Shown here in pieces: positions 30,172 to 38,742 of a stretch of DNA of 64,000 bases. Under the pieces are notes generated by a model. The model searched no databases. It was given only the letters and a program-made list of their open reading frames with translations, and was not told where the DNA came from. Source of the stretch: Natronorubrum halalkaliphilum (GTDB taxonomy: Archaea; Halobacteriota; Halobacteria; Halobacteriales; Natrialbaceae); the NCBI RefSeq assembly GCF_009834785.1, contig NZ_WUYX01000069.1:1-64000 (forward strand), written 5' to 3'. The first letter of the stretch is position 1, and each line of letters begins with the position of its first letter. Made by a program: the position numbers and the translations under genes.

Positions 30172-31638
30172 TCAGGAGATCACCGCCCGAACCTCTCGCG
30201 GATCGACCATCCCGCTCGCGACGACGAGAACGGCCCAGGTGATCGCCCCGAGCGCGATCGCTCCGAAGAGCATCACCAGGTTCGAGACCATCGGTGTCAC
30301 GAGCAACACGGCAAGCGCCATGATTCCGGTGATCGCACAGATGAGCGCCATCGAGCGAGCGAGCTGTCCCAGCCGCAAGTCGAGCTCTAAGTGGACGATG
30401 TAGAGATTTACCGCCACGTAGACGGAGTGGGTCGCGACCGTCGCGATCGCGGCGCCGACGACGCCGATCGTCGGAATGAGGACGAGGTTCAGCCCGAAGT
30501 TGGCCGCGGCCGTCCCGCCTTTGGCGATCGCCCGGTGACGGGCCCGGCCGAGGTAGTCCAGACTGTCGCTGGTCAGGTTCGTAATCGCCTGCAGGACGAT
30601 GAAGATCGTCAGAACCTGCAGGACCGGCACGGCCCCGCCGTAGTCGGGGAACAGCATCGAGATAAACGGATCCGCGACGATTGCGAGGCCGACGGCGGCC
30701 GGAATATACAACAACATCGTGTTCGTCAGCGCCGTCTCGTAGATTCGACGCGCCTGCTCGAGTTGGTCCGCGGCCTTCTGTTCGCCGAAGTTCGGCGAGA
30801 TGGTAAAGCCGAGGGATTCGGCCGGTGCGAGCACGAAGTCCGTGATCTGCTTGCCCAGCGTGTAGAACGCGACCGCCGTCGGCGTGAGGAAGATACCGAC
30901 GAGAACGGTGTCGATCTGTTTGTCCACCACGTTCGCGCTGCGCGTCGCGGTCAGGGGGACGCTGTACTCCAGGAGCCGTTTGGACAGTCCGTCCTCGTAC
31001 GTATCTGCGGCGTCGTAGGGGCGATAGTACTTGTAATAGAGCAGTCCCACTCCGAGGAGGGCCGCGATCGTGTAGCCGACGACGTACCCGAAGAAGGCAC
31101 CGAGCGCGCCCAGCCCGAGGAGGGCGAACCCGACGGCGAACACGAGGCGTGCGAACCCGCTGACGGCCTGGACGATGGCGCTGTACTGGAGGTTGTTGAA
31201 GCCCTGAAAGGCGACCTGCGTGAAGGTGCCGAACGAGAAGACGGTGATGTAGATCACGCCGGCCGCCAGAAACGGCGCGGCTGCCGGCTCGCCTAACAGC
31301 GCCGCAAGCTGTTCGTGAAACAGCAAGAGGACGTAGCCGACCAGCGCGAGTAGCGCGATTTTGAACGTGATCGTTGTCCTGATCAGATGCGGGATCTGTC
31401 CGGGATCCGTTTCGTTGTACTCCGAGAAATATCTCGCCGCGGACTTACCGATCCCGAGATCCGCGACCAACTGAATCATAGCCAGGATCCCGATCACCCA
31501 GTACAGCGTCCCGTAGCCGTCGGTATCGAGCAGATACCGCGCCAGAAGGAACATTAACAGCGCGCTCGAGAGCATATAGACCGCTCGAGCGACCAGCGTT
31601 GCTTTGAATCCGTTGACGATGTGCTCCTGTCTACTCAT
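30172..31638 (-). CDS. Wzx-like polysaccharide/oligosaccharide flippase
   Basis: A 488-residue polytopic membrane protein of the MOP superfamily, with about 12-14 hydrophobic segments. Family traits include ARAVYMLSSALLMFLLARYLL at the N-terminus, LGIGKSAARYFSEY, and FYTLGKQITDFVLAPAESLGFTISP in the middle. Such proteins flip lipid-linked glycans or exopolysaccharide units across the membrane; in haloarchaea AglR-type members act in N-glycosylation. No glycosyltransferases are adjacent, so the cargo is open. ATG 31638 (MSRQEHIVNGFK) is chosen over a longer upstream start because the extension is not membrane-compatible. On the same strand as the ligase, with about 115 bp between. Confidence 0.85.
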   Translation of the reverse strand: MSRQEHIVNGFKATLVARAVYMLSSALLMFLLARYLLDTDGYGTLYWVIGILAMIQLVADLGIGKSAARYFSEYNETDPGQIPHLIRTTITFKIALLALVGYVLLLFHEQLAALLGEPAAAPFLAAGVIYITVFSFGTFTQVAFQGFNNLQYSAIVQAVSGFARLVFAVGFALLGLGALGAFFGYVVGYTIAALLGVGLLYYKYYRPYDAADTYEDGLSKRLLEYSVPLTATRSANVVDKQIDTVLVGIFLTPTAVAFYTLGKQITDFVLAPAESLGFTISPNFGEQKAADQLEQARRIYETALTNTMLLYIPAAVGLAIVADPFISMLFPDYGGAVPVLQVLTIFIVLQAITNLTSDSLDYLGRARHRAIAKGGTAAANFGLNLVLIPTIGVVGAAIATVATHSVYVAVNLYIVHLELDLRLGQLARSMALICAITGIMALAVLLVTPMVSNLVMLFGAIALGAITWAVLVVASGMVDPREVRAVIS

Positions 31639-31840
31639 TCGAAATATCCGTGACGCCGTTAGTGGCTCGTCCGATCGACCGCTCGAAGCGGGGTCGCTCC
31701 AGTCAGGTCGTGGACTGAGTAGCCAATTGTAATGCGGGGACAACAGGAGACACGTCCCGTTACCGGCACTGAAACGGAGGCGTACACTGATGTCTCTGCG
31801 GAATATTCGAGTCTGCTAACGCCGACGTTGATCGTTCGAC

Positions 31841-31867
31841 CGGCCCGTACTGGCTGGGTACGGGCCG
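31841..31867. terminator. 10-bp stem hairpin between two minus-strand genes
   Basis: CGGCCCGTAC (31841-31850) pairs perfectly with GTACGGGCCG (31858-31867) across a 7-nt loop. It lies about 125 bp downstream of the GNAT gene and upstream of the flippase gene on the minus strand, so it may end the GNAT transcript. The region 31744-31991 has no gene. Confidence 0.45.
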
Positions 31868-31991
31868 TGTAGGGTCGCCGTTACCACCAAATGGCCCGAG
31901 AATGGTTGACACGATAGCGATCTACGTCTCGATCTATCGAGCGTGTCCGACGATACCTATTCAGCGTCGGTCCGATGCGGTGGCGAGAGCG

Positions 31992-32741
31992 TCAGAGGTA
32001 CGACGCGTCCCATCGCGTCGCCTTCCGCCGATTGCCACAGACGTTACACTCGATGCGGCCCATCGTGTCCATCGTGTTATCCAGGGAGTCGCAGTTCCCG
32101 CAGAACCAGGCGTACAGTTCCTCCTTCGCGTCGGACTCGTACGCGCCGTAGAACGGGGACTTCTCGCCGCGGGCCGCCTCGCCGTAGCTTACGTACACCG
32201 TCTCGCCGTCGACCTCGAGTTCGTCGACGGCACCCCAGCCCTCGTCGCCGATCTCGCTTTCGGCGTAGACGTTCTCCGTGAACGTTTCGTCGCCGATCTC
32301 GACCTCGCGCTGACCGGCCTGTTCGAAGCCGTGGTCCCGGTAGAACTCGTTGCCGCCCTCGTTGTCCTCGAGGACGAGACACTGGATGTGGTCCGCGCCT
32401 TCCTCGAGCAGTTTCTCGCGGGTTCGGACGAGCAGTCGAACGCCCGTGCCGCCCTCGCGGTGGTCGGGATCGATGTGTAGCCACAGAATTCGGCCGGTTC
32501 CGTAGCGCTGGCCGATCAGGTCGTTCTGGGAGAAGCCGACGACCTCACCGTCTCGCTCGACGACCAGCACGAGCGAGTGGTCGCCGTCTAGCTCGTCGCG
32601 AAACGAGTCTCCGTACCACTGCTCGATCGCGTCGTCGATCGTTTCCTCCTCGAGGAACTCCGTATACGTCGAGTTGAGCGAGCGCTCGGCGATCGATCGG
32701 ATGGCATCGATGTCGTCGTCAGTCGCTTCACGAATCTCCAT
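31992..32741 (-). CDS. GNAT N-acetyltransferase with C-terminal zinc ribbon
   Basis: A 249-residue protein. The N-terminal 150 residues are a GNAT fold (MEIREATDDDIDAIRSIAER at the start; LWLHIDPDHREGGTGVRLLV with the acetyl-CoA loop; FYRDHGFEQAGQREV near the end). The C-terminal 45 residues contain a C-x2-C...C-x2-C zinc ribbon (WFCGNCDS...IECNVCGNRR). The ribbon may dock a protein or nucleic acid substrate. The ATG at 32741 is preferred; another in frame at 32756 adds five residues. It is followed by a strong hairpin and lies back to back with the AstE-like gene, with a long inverted repeat between them. Confidence 0.82.
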   Translation of the reverse strand: MEIREATDDDIDAIRSIAERSLNSTYTEFLEEETIDDAIEQWYGDSFRDELDGDHSLVLVVERDGEVVGFSQNDLIGQRYGTGRILWLHIDPDHREGGTGVRLLVRTREKLLEEGADHIQCLVLEDNEGGNEFYRDHGFEQAGQREVEIGDETFTENVYAESEIGDEGWGAVDELEVDGETVYVSYGEAARGEKSPFYGAYESDAKEELYAWFCGNCDSLDNTMDTMGRIECNVCGNRRKATRWDASYL

Positions 32742-32817
32742 GACCGAGGCTACCATGGCCTTGTACAAAACGTATGCCCCGGGAGACGTTTGTAGCGAAA
32801 GTTTGGGAGAAAGCGAA

Positions 32818-32867
32818 TATAGTAGCCACTGGAAGTCGGTGTGTGAACAGTTCCAGTGGCTACTATA
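32818..32867. repeat. Perfect 17-bp inverted repeat (50-bp element)
   Basis: TATAGTAGCCACTGGAA at 32818-32834 is followed, after a 16-nt centre, by its exact reverse complement TTCCAGTGGCTACTATA at 32851-32867. It lies in the divergent intergenic region between the GNAT and AstE-like genes. Possibilities include a mobile repeat unit (MITE or REP-like), a structured RNA element, or a regulatory site. It begins and ends with A/T-rich steps that could act as TATA boxes in both directions. Confidence 0.85.
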
Positions 32868-32963
32868 GCGGCTCGACGGATCTCGGAGTCGTGACAGCGA
32901 TAGCAGTCGGCGTTCGCCGGCGGACAAGCGAAGATTCACATTGCTGCCGGCGGAGACTCTGAT

Positions 32964-34052
32964 ATGAGCGACGTGGACGAGCCACCGGACGGACCCGATT
33001 CCGGCTCCGATTCCGATTCCGCGGCCGACGCGTTTACGTACAACGGTGGCCGGGTCGATCCCGGCGAATCGGCCAATATTCGGTACGGCATCAGCGAGAC
33101 GTATCTCGGTGACCCCGTCAGGATTCCGGTAACCGTCGTCAACGGCGAACAGCCCGGTCCGACGGTCTGTCTCTCGGCTGCGGCACACGGCGACGAACTC
33201 AACGGTATCGAGGTCGTCCGCGAGGTCGCCCACGACTGGGATCACTCGGAACTCCACGGGACGCTCGTCTGTCTCCCCGTGATGAACGTTCCCGGGTTTC
33301 TGGCCCAGGAACGATACCTGCCGATCTACGATCGGGATCTGAACCGGTCGTTCCCCGGCCGCGAGGGATCGACGAGCGCCCGGCGGATGGCCTACCGGAT
33401 CTTCACGAACTTCATCGAACCCTGCGATCTCGGTATCGACTTCCACACGTCCACGCGCGGACGGACGAACATGCTCCACGTCCGAGCGAACATGGAGAAT
33501 CAACGGGTCTCCCGGCTCGCGAAAGCGTTCAGTTCGAACGTCATCATCGCCGGCGAAGGACCGGCGGGAACGCTCCGATACGAGGCGACGCAAGCCGGCA
33601 TCCCGACGATCACGGTCGAGATGGGGGAGGCACATCGGTTCCAGCGGCGCTTGATCGATCGGGCGCTGACCGGCGTCGCGAGCGTCCTCGCCGAGTTCGG
33701 TCTCCACCCCGATTCGTCGGTCCACTGGCCCGGTTGGCGAACCGTCATCGATGACGATAACGAAAAGACGTGGATCCGCGCGGACGCCGGCGGTATCGTC
33801 GACATGAAACACGGCCGAAGCGAACTCGTCAGAGAAGGAGAGGTGATCTGTACGATCACCAACCCGTTCAAGGAGGAAGACGATATCGTCACCGTCGAAG
33901 CGCCGTTTACCGGGCTGATCGTCGGCGTCCTCGAGAACCCGGTCGTCTACCCCGGAAATCCGCTGTGTCACCTCGTCGGGCTCTCCCCGGACACGCGGAC
34001 CGCCCTGGAACGCGAGCGGACGACCGAAAGCTCGCGGTCGGAGCTGCGGTAG
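32964..34052 (+). CDS. Succinylglutamate desuccinylase/aspartoacylase-family metallohydrolase
   Basis: A 362-residue M14-type hydrolase. Zinc ligands are visible as AAHGDELNG (His-x2-Glu) and [10 protein letters not shown] (second His), with substrate-binding Asn-Arg in [11 protein letters not shown] and the catalytic Glu in [10 protein letters not shown]. The C-terminal 80 residues form the barrel-like domain common in this family ([28 protein letters not shown]). Members hydrolyse N-acyl amino acids or modified Glu/Asp chains. The N-terminal 25 residues are acidic low-complexity. Start at ATG 32964. Located close to a RimK-type ligase and a GNAT enzyme, which supports a role in amino-acyl or peptide modification. 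Confidence 0.85.
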   Translation: MSDVDEPPDGPDSGSDSDSAADAFTYNGGRVDPGESANIRYGISETYLGDPVRIPVTVVNGEQPGPTVCLSAAAHGDELNGIEVVREVAHDWDHSELHGTLVCLPVMNVPGFLAQERYLPIYDRDLNRSFPGREGSTSARRMAYRIFTNFIEPCDLGIDFHTSTRGRTNMLHVRANMENQRVSRLAKAFSSNVIIAGEGPAGTLRYEATQAGIPTITVEMGEAHRFQRRLIDRALTGVASVLAEFGLHPDSSVHWPGWRTVIDDDNEKTWIRADAGGIVDMKHGRSELVREGEVICTITNPFKEEDDIVTVEAPFTGLIVGVLENPVVYPGNPLCHLVGLSPDTRTALERERTTESSRSELR

Positions 34053-34221
34053 CGGACGCGCGCGGAGCCGTCGAAAGCGTTCGCTATCGCACCACTACGA
34101 CCGGTTCCGTCCGAACAACGCGACCTCGAGTCCCGAACCGATTCGGCCTGCTTGCCGAACCGAATTCGTTTCAGCTGTCAGGTACTGGGGAGAAGAGGCA
34201 ACAGGCGAGATAAAAGTAACT

Positions 34222-34229
34222 TCTATACC
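34222..34229 (+). promoter_or_regulatory. sdh operon TATA box
   Basis: TCTATACC lies 28 bp before the ATG at 34250. A second A/T-rich candidate, ATAAAAGTAA, lies at 34210-34219. The first predicts a transcript starting at the ATG of a three-codon ORF immediately before sdhC. Confidence 0.45.
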
Positions 34230-34249
34230 CCCACGGTCTAACCGTCCAC

Positions 34250-34261
34250 ATGAGCGTATGA
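34250..34261 (+). CDS. Three-codon leader ORF (M-S-V-stop) overlapping sdhC
   Basis: ATG-AGC-GTA-TGA: its stop overlaps the sdhC ATG as ATGA at 34258-34261. With the TATA box at 34222-34229 the mRNA would begin at this ATG, so ribosomes could load as on a leaderless message and re-initiate on sdhC. This is inference; sdhC could also be translated directly from a transcript starting elsewhere. Confidence 0.3.
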   Translation: MSV

Positions 34262-34653
34262 GTCAGTCTTACAATCGCGGTCTCATCGAGGACTTCGGTC
34301 GCTGGAAGGAGTTCTCGGCCGGCATGTGGGCGTGGATCTTCCACAAGTTCACCGGGTGGATGCTGATCGGCTACCTGTTCACCCACATCGCCGTGTTGAG
34401 TAGTGCATTGACCGGTCCGGAGGCGTATACGAACACCATTCAGGGCCTCGAGAGCCTCTTTATCGTCCGGGTCCTCGAGGTCGGCCTGCTCGCAGTGGCA
34501 GTGTTCCACATCCTGAACGGGCTTCGACTGCTGATGGTTGACCTCGGCGTCGGACTCGACGCCCAGGACAAGAGCTTCTACGCCTCGCTGGTGCTGACGG
34601 CGATTATCACCATCGCGAGCGTGCCGACCTTCATGGACGGGGTGACCCTCTGA
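34258..34653 (+). CDS. sdhC: Succinate dehydrogenase cytochrome b subunit
   Basis: A 131-residue membrane anchor with three hydrophobic helices. The first contains [21 protein letters not shown], where the histidines are candidate haem and quinone-site residues. First gene of an sdhCDBA operon encoding respiratory complex II. Its stop overlaps the start of sdhD (ATGATGG region at 34651-34655), indicating translational coupling. The N-terminus [19 protein letters not shown] is typical of haloarchaeal SdhC. Confidence 0.93.
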   Translation: MSQSYNRGLIEDFGRWKEFSAGMWAWIFHKFTGWMLIGYLFTHIAVLSSALTGPEAYTNTIQGLESLFIVRVLEVGLLAVAVFHILNGLRLLMVDLGVGLDAQDKSFYASLVLTAIITIASVPTFMDGVTL

Positions 34654-35015
34654 TGGCGGAGCGATACTCTTCGTTCGCCCCCGGCGGCACCGCGTGGCTG
34701 CTTCAGCGGATCACGGCGGCGTTCTTAGTTATCGTACTCGCGTTCCACTTCTTCCTCTTGCACTTCGTCAACCACGCTGCAGACGTCACGTTCGCGGGCA
34801 CCCAGGCGCGGATGGAGAACGTCGGCTACTTTCTGACGATGGTCCTGTTCCTGATCGCCGGAACGTTCCACGGCGTCAACGGCGTCTACAACGCGCTGGT
34901 CAACCAGGGACTGAAGGGAACGCAGAAGAAAGTCGTTCTCGCAGTGCTTGTCATCGCGAGCGTCGCACTCATCGCGCAGGGAATCTACGTTGCAATCGCT
35001 ATGGCGGGATGGTAA
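34653..35015 (+). CDS. sdhD: Succinate dehydrogenase membrane anchor subunit
   Basis: A 120-residue protein with three membrane helices: WLLQRITAAFLVIVLAFHFFLLHFVNH, VGYFLTMVLFLIAGTFHGVNGVY and VVLAVLVIASVALIAQGIYVAIAM. Histidines in the first two are plausible haem ligands. It starts on the last base of the sdhC stop region and is followed after one base by sdhB. Together with SdhC it anchors the catalytic SdhAB to the cytoplasmic membrane and passes electrons to menaquinone. Confidence 0.92.
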   Translation: MAERYSSFAPGGTAWLLQRITAAFLVIVLAFHFFLLHFVNHAADVTFAGTQARMENVGYFLTMVLFLIAGTFHGVNGVYNALVNQGLKGTQKKVVLAVLVIASVALIAQGIYVAIAMAGW

Positions 35016-35016
35016 T

Positions 35017-35898
35017 ATGAGCACGCAACAACAAGAACCAGAACAACCCGAGAGTCAAGAAGCACCGGAAGACCCCGAAATGCGGGGGGCCGAGTCGCCG
35101 GTCGACGAACGAGAGAAAGCGGGCGGTGACATCGACCAGACGACGGCCGATCGATCCGAACTCGAGGGGGAAACGATCCTCATCAAGGTGTTCCGCTACG
35201 ATCCCGAAGTCGCGGACAAACAGGAACCGCGTTTCGATGAATTCCACGTCCCCTTCGAGAAGGGGATGACCGTCCTCGATGCGGTCATGTACGCGCGGGA
35301 CAACTACGACTCGTCGCTGACCTTCCGACACTCCTGTCGACAGGCCGTCTGTGGCTCCGACGCATTCTTTGTCAACGGCAAACAGCGTCTGGGCTGTAAA
35401 ACGCAGATGGCCGACCTCGAGCATCCGGTTCGTATCGAACCGCTGCCCCATCAGGAGGTCGTCAAGGACCTGGTCGTCGATATGGATCACTTCTACGATC
35501 AGATGCACACCGTCGAGCCGTACTTCCAGAGCGAAGACACGCCCGACGCGAGCGACCTCGAAGAACAGCGCCAGTCGCGAGAGAACCGCGAGAAGGTGAA
35601 GATGTCCACGCGCTGTATCTGGTGTGGTGCGTGTATGTCCTCGTGTAACATCGCAGCGGGCGACAACGAGTATCTCGGGCCGGCGGCGATCAACAAGGCC
35701 TACCGCTTCGCGATGGACGACCGCGAGGACGCCGATATCAAAGAGCACCGACTCCGCATTCTCGAGCAGGAACACGGCGTCTGGCGATGCCAGACCCAGT
35801 TCTCCTGTACCGAAGTGTGTCCGAAAGATATCCCGCTAACCGAGCACATTCAGGAGCTCAAGCGGGAAGCGGTCAAAAAGAACCTGAAGTTCTGGTAA
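35017..35898 (+). CDS. sdhB: Succinate dehydrogenase iron-sulfur subunit
   Basis: A 293-residue electron-transfer subunit. The [2Fe-2S] motif is SCRQAVCGSD...RLGC, with the Asp that usually replaces a cysteine in SdhB; the [4Fe-4S]/[3Fe-4S] motifs are CIWCGACMSSC and CQTQFSCTEVCPKDI. An N-terminal acidic extension of about 50 residues (rich in Glu, Gln and Pro) precedes the ferredoxin fold and is typical of halophiles. The ATG at 35017 follows the sdhD stop by one base; the start farther upstream would overlap sdhD in another frame. Confidence 0.95.
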   Translation: MSTQQQEPEQPESQEAPEDPEMRGAESPVDEREKAGGDIDQTTADRSELEGETILIKVFRYDPEVADKQEPRFDEFHVPFEKGMTVLDAVMYARDNYDSSLTFRHSCRQAVCGSDAFFVNGKQRLGCKTQMADLEHPVRIEPLPHQEVVKDLVVDMDHFYDQMHTVEPYFQSEDTPDASDLEEQRQSRENREKVKMSTRCIWCGACMSSCNIAAGDNEYLGPAAINKAYRFAMDDREDADIKEHRLRILEQEHGVWRCQTQFSCTEVCPKDIPLTEHIQELKREAVKKNLKFW

Positions 35899-35899
35899 T

Positions 35900-37738
35900 A
35901 TGTACGAACACGACGTAATCGTGGTCGGCGCCGGCGGCGCTGGCCTCCGAGCCGCGGTCGCAGCGGACGAGGCGGGTGCGGATGTCGCACTCGTCTCGAA
36001 ACTCCACCCGGTTCGCAGCCACACGGGTGCGGCGGAGGGTGGCATCAACGCCGCCCTCCGCGAGGGTGACGACTGGGAACTCCACGCCTACGACACGATG
36101 AAGGGGTCGGACTACCTGGGCGACGCCCCGGCGGTCGAGACCCTCACGCAGGATGCTCCCGAAGACACCATCACCTTAGAGCACTGGGGGATGCCCTTCT
36201 CGCGCGAGGAGGACGGCCGCGTCTCGCAGCGACCGTTCGGCGGCCTCTCGTTCCCGCGAACGACCTACGCGGGTGCGGAGACGGGACACCACCTGCTGCA
36301 CGTGATGTACGAGCAAGTCGTCAAACGCGGCATTCAGGTCTACGACGAGTGGTACGTCATGGACCTCGCGACGACCGACGAAGACGACCCCAACGACCGC
36401 GAGTGCCACGGCATCGTCGCCTACGACGTCCAGTCGGGCAACGTCGAAGGGTTCAAGGCGAACGACGGTGTCGTCCTCGCGACCGGTGGCCCCGGTCAGG
36501 CCTTCGACCACACCACGAATGCCGTCTCCTGTACCGGCGACGGCCACGCGATGGCCTACCGCGCGGGCGCACCGCTGGAAGACATGGAGTTCATCCAGTT
36601 CCACCCGACGTCGCTGCCGTCGACGGGGGTCCTCATTTCGGAGGGTGTCCGCGGCGAAGGCGGAATCCTCTACAACAACGAGGGCGAGCGGTTCATGTTC
36701 GAACATGGCTACGCGAACAACGACGGCGAACTCGCCTCCCGAGACGTCGTCGCGCGCGCTGAGCTAACCGAAGTCCAGGAGGGCCGCGGCGTCAACGACG
36801 AGTACGTCCACCTCGACATGCGCCACCTCGGCGAGGAGCGCATTCTGGACCGCCTCGAGAACATTCTCCACCTGGCCGAGGACTTCGAGGGCGTCGACGG
36901 CCTCGTCGAGCCGATGCCGGTCAAGCCCGGCCAACACTACGCGATGGGTGGTATCGAGGTCGACGAGAACGGCCAGACGTGTATCAACGGTCTCTACGCG
37001 GCCGGCGAGTGTGCCTGCGTCTCCGTCCACGGCGGGAACCGGCTCGGCGGTAACGCCCTGCCCGAACTGATCGTCTTCGGCAAGCGGGCCGGCTACCACG
37101 CGGCCGGCAAGGATCTGGGCGACCCCGAGATCAAGACCGGCTACGGAGACGACGTCGAGGACGAAACCGAGACCGAGCTTCCGGTCCAGCCCGGCACCGC
37201 TGGCCTCGATTCATCCGGCGGCGTCGCCGCCGATGGGGGAGTCACGGCCGACGCCGAGGGCATCCTCGAGCGAAAGGTCGAGAACGCCCGCGAGCACGTC
37301 GATTATCTGATGGAGAAAGACGACGGCGTCCAGCACGCCGAAATCCGCCAGAAGCTCCAGAACGCGATGACCGACTACGTCAACGTCTTCCGTACCGAGG
37401 AGGGCGTCAAGAAGGCGCTGCGACTCATCCGCGAGTGCCGCGAGGAGTACCAGGACGTCTACGTCGACGATCCGTCACGGACGTTCAACACCGACCTCCA
37501 GCAGACCATCGAGACGCGAAACCTGATCGACGTCGCCGAAACGATCGCCCTCGGCGCGCTCGTACGCAACGAATTCCGCGGCGCCCACTGGCGCCAGGAG
37601 AACCAGATCCGCGACGACGAGAACTGGCTCAAACACACGCTCATCTCCTGGGAGGACGGCGAACCCAAGATTTTCTACCGCCCGGTGATCCTCGAGGGGC
37701 AGGATAAGACCTACGAGCCGAAAGAGCGCAGCTACTAG
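35900..37738 (+). CDS. sdhA: Succinate dehydrogenase flavoprotein subunit
   Basis: A 612-residue FAD subunit that oxidises succinate to fumarate in the TCA cycle. Motifs are VIVVGAGGAGLRAAV, SHTGAAEGGINAAL with the His for covalent FAD, FIQFHPTSLP, SEGVRGEGGILYN with the active Arg, QHYAMGGIEVDE and HGGNRLGGNALPE. A Gly/Ala/Asp-rich insertion (about residues 430-455) separates the capping and C-terminal helical domains. It starts one base after sdhB. The operon ends here; T-tracts follow the stop. Confidence 0.96.
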   Translation: MYEHDVIVVGAGGAGLRAAVAADEAGADVALVSKLHPVRSHTGAAEGGINAALREGDDWELHAYDTMKGSDYLGDAPAVETLTQDAPEDTITLEHWGMPFSREEDGRVSQRPFGGLSFPRTTYAGAETGHHLLHVMYEQVVKRGIQVYDEWYVMDLATTDEDDPNDRECHGIVAYDVQSGNVEGFKANDGVVLATGGPGQAFDHTTNAVSCTGDGHAMAYRAGAPLEDMEFIQFHPTSLPSTGVLISEGVRGEGGILYNNEGERFMFEHGYANNDGELASRDVVARAELTEVQEGRGVNDEYVHLDMRHLGEERILDRLENILHLAEDFEGVDGLVEPMPVKPGQHYAMGGIEVDENGQTCINGLYAAGECACVSVHGGNRLGGNALPELIVFGKRAGYHAAGKDLGDPEIKTGYGDDVEDETETELPVQPGTAGLDSSGGVAADGGVTADAEGILERKVENAREHVDYLMEKDDGVQHAEIRQKLQNAMTDYVNVFRTEEGVKKALRLIRECREEYQDVYVDDPSRTFNTDLQQTIETRNLIDVAETIALGALVRNEFRGAHWRQENQIRDDENWLKHTLISWEDGEPKIFYRPVILEGQDKTYEPKERSY

Positions 37739-37749
37739 CGGTCGCGTCG

Positions 37750-37815
37750 TTCGTTTTCCGTTCGGGTTTGGTGGTGGGACTGGCCGTTTGCCGTTTGCTG
37801 TTTGTCGTTTTCGCC
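37750..37815 (+). terminator. T-rich run after sdhA
   Basis: Several T-tracts (GTTCGTTTTCC, GGGTTTGG, CGTTTGCCGTTTGCTGTTTGTCGTTTTC) follow the sdhA stop by 12-75 bp. Oligo-T stretches end transcription in haloarchaea. The GYCGTTT unit is repeated about four times. No gene is visible from here to 38004. Confidence 0.5.
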
Positions 37816-38004
37816 CATCGTCTGTCGTCTGTCCTTCGATTCCGCATCGAAACGCTAATCGCGCCACGTTCTCGTCGTTCCACGGAGTATCGAGCGGCAT
37901 CGATGTTGATGCCGAGAGCAGAATACGGCACGCGAGTCACCGTCGAGCAGAACGTGACCCGCCATCACCTGATTCGACGATCGACGTCAGGACGACTCCC
38001 TCGC

Positions 38005-38199
38005 TCAGAGGCCGATCGAATCGAGGAGGTCGATGCTGATATTCGCCGCTTGTACGAGCTTGTACCCCAGGTATATGCCGACGATTCCCATGAGTCCCGG
38101 AAGCTCCGGCGGGGCCGGAATGGGGACATCGAAGAGTGCGAAGAACGCACCGGTGAGCGTGCCGGTCAGCAATCCGAGCGCGATGAGCTGATAGTTCAT
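38005..38199 (-). CDS. XapX-domain membrane protein
   Basis: A 64-residue protein with two hydrophobic segments (LIALGLLTGTLTGAFFALFDV and GLMGIVGIYLGYKLV) joined by PIPAPPELPG. This Pro-rich turn and the G-x-x-G-I-x-G-x-Y-L-G pattern define the small XapX family, found in bacteria and archaea and of unknown function. The ATG at 38199 gives the standard N-terminus; the longer frame to 38241 is unlikely. Confidence 0.8.
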   Translation of the reverse strand: MNYQLIALGLLTGTLTGAFFALFDVPIPAPPELPGLMGIVGIYLGYKLVQAANISIDLLDSIGL

Positions 38200-38350
38200 A
38201 CTAATGAGCGGGGCGGTGACGACAAAAACACACTGTCTCACGGCCGTTCCGATCGAGACAGGTTCCGATTATCCGGACTCGAGTGCGTCGAAAAACCGCC
38301 AGCAGTCGCCGGCCTCGAGTCACGAAATTCGACAGTTGGCGATACACAGT

Positions 38351-38358
38351 TTTAATAT
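38351..38358 (+). promoter_or_regulatory. TATA box of the winged-helix gene
   Basis: TTTAATAT centred about 28 bp before the ATG at 38382, indicating a leaderless transcript. Confidence 0.6.
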
Positions 38359-38381
38359 CGTCGAACTACCGAGCCACGTGT

Positions 38382-38606
38382 ATGAGCCAGAACGCGCAGC
38401 CACGTTCGACGGTATCGGTTCCGGCCGATGTCGAGTCCGCACAGGCGAAGCTCGTCTACCTCTATCTATCCGTGTATCCCGATGCGACACCGGCGGACAT
38501 CTGTGGGTCACTCGAGATGACCAAGGGAGCCGTCCTCTCGATTACCGGTACGCTTCGGGAACGAGGCCATATCGAACGGACGGATTCCGGGTTCGAACTG
38601 GCCTAA
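38382..38606 (+). CDS. Small winged-helix DNA-binding protein
   Basis: A 74-residue protein: a short polar N-terminus, then helix (SAQAKLVYLYLSVYP), helix-turn-helix (TPADICGSLEMTKGAVLSITGTLRE) and wing (RGHIERTDSGFEL). It resembles MarR/TrmB-like minimal wHTH proteins common in haloarchaea. With no effector domain it likely acts as a dimeric repressor or activator. Start ATG 38382 is set by the TATA spacing; longer in-frame starts upstream are rejected. Targets unknown. Confidence 0.78.
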   Translation: MSQNAQPRSTVSVPADVESAQAKLVYLYLSVYPDATPADICGSLEMTKGAVLSITGTLRERGHIERTDSGFELA

Positions 38607-38742
38607 CTGGCCACTGGCCAACGGTGATACCGATCGGGACTGGATAACGAATCACGGATTGCGGGAGACTCACGACCGGGCAACGGCAGAAACCTGAAAC
38701 GTGCTTTCGGCATCGCTTCGTGACCGCACGCGGCGCAACCGT

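Noticed and set aside
32742-33971. Upstream extension of the GNAT gene frame on the minus strand
   Set aside because: It is antisense to the AstE-like gene, and the GNAT fold starts at MEIREATDDD (32741).
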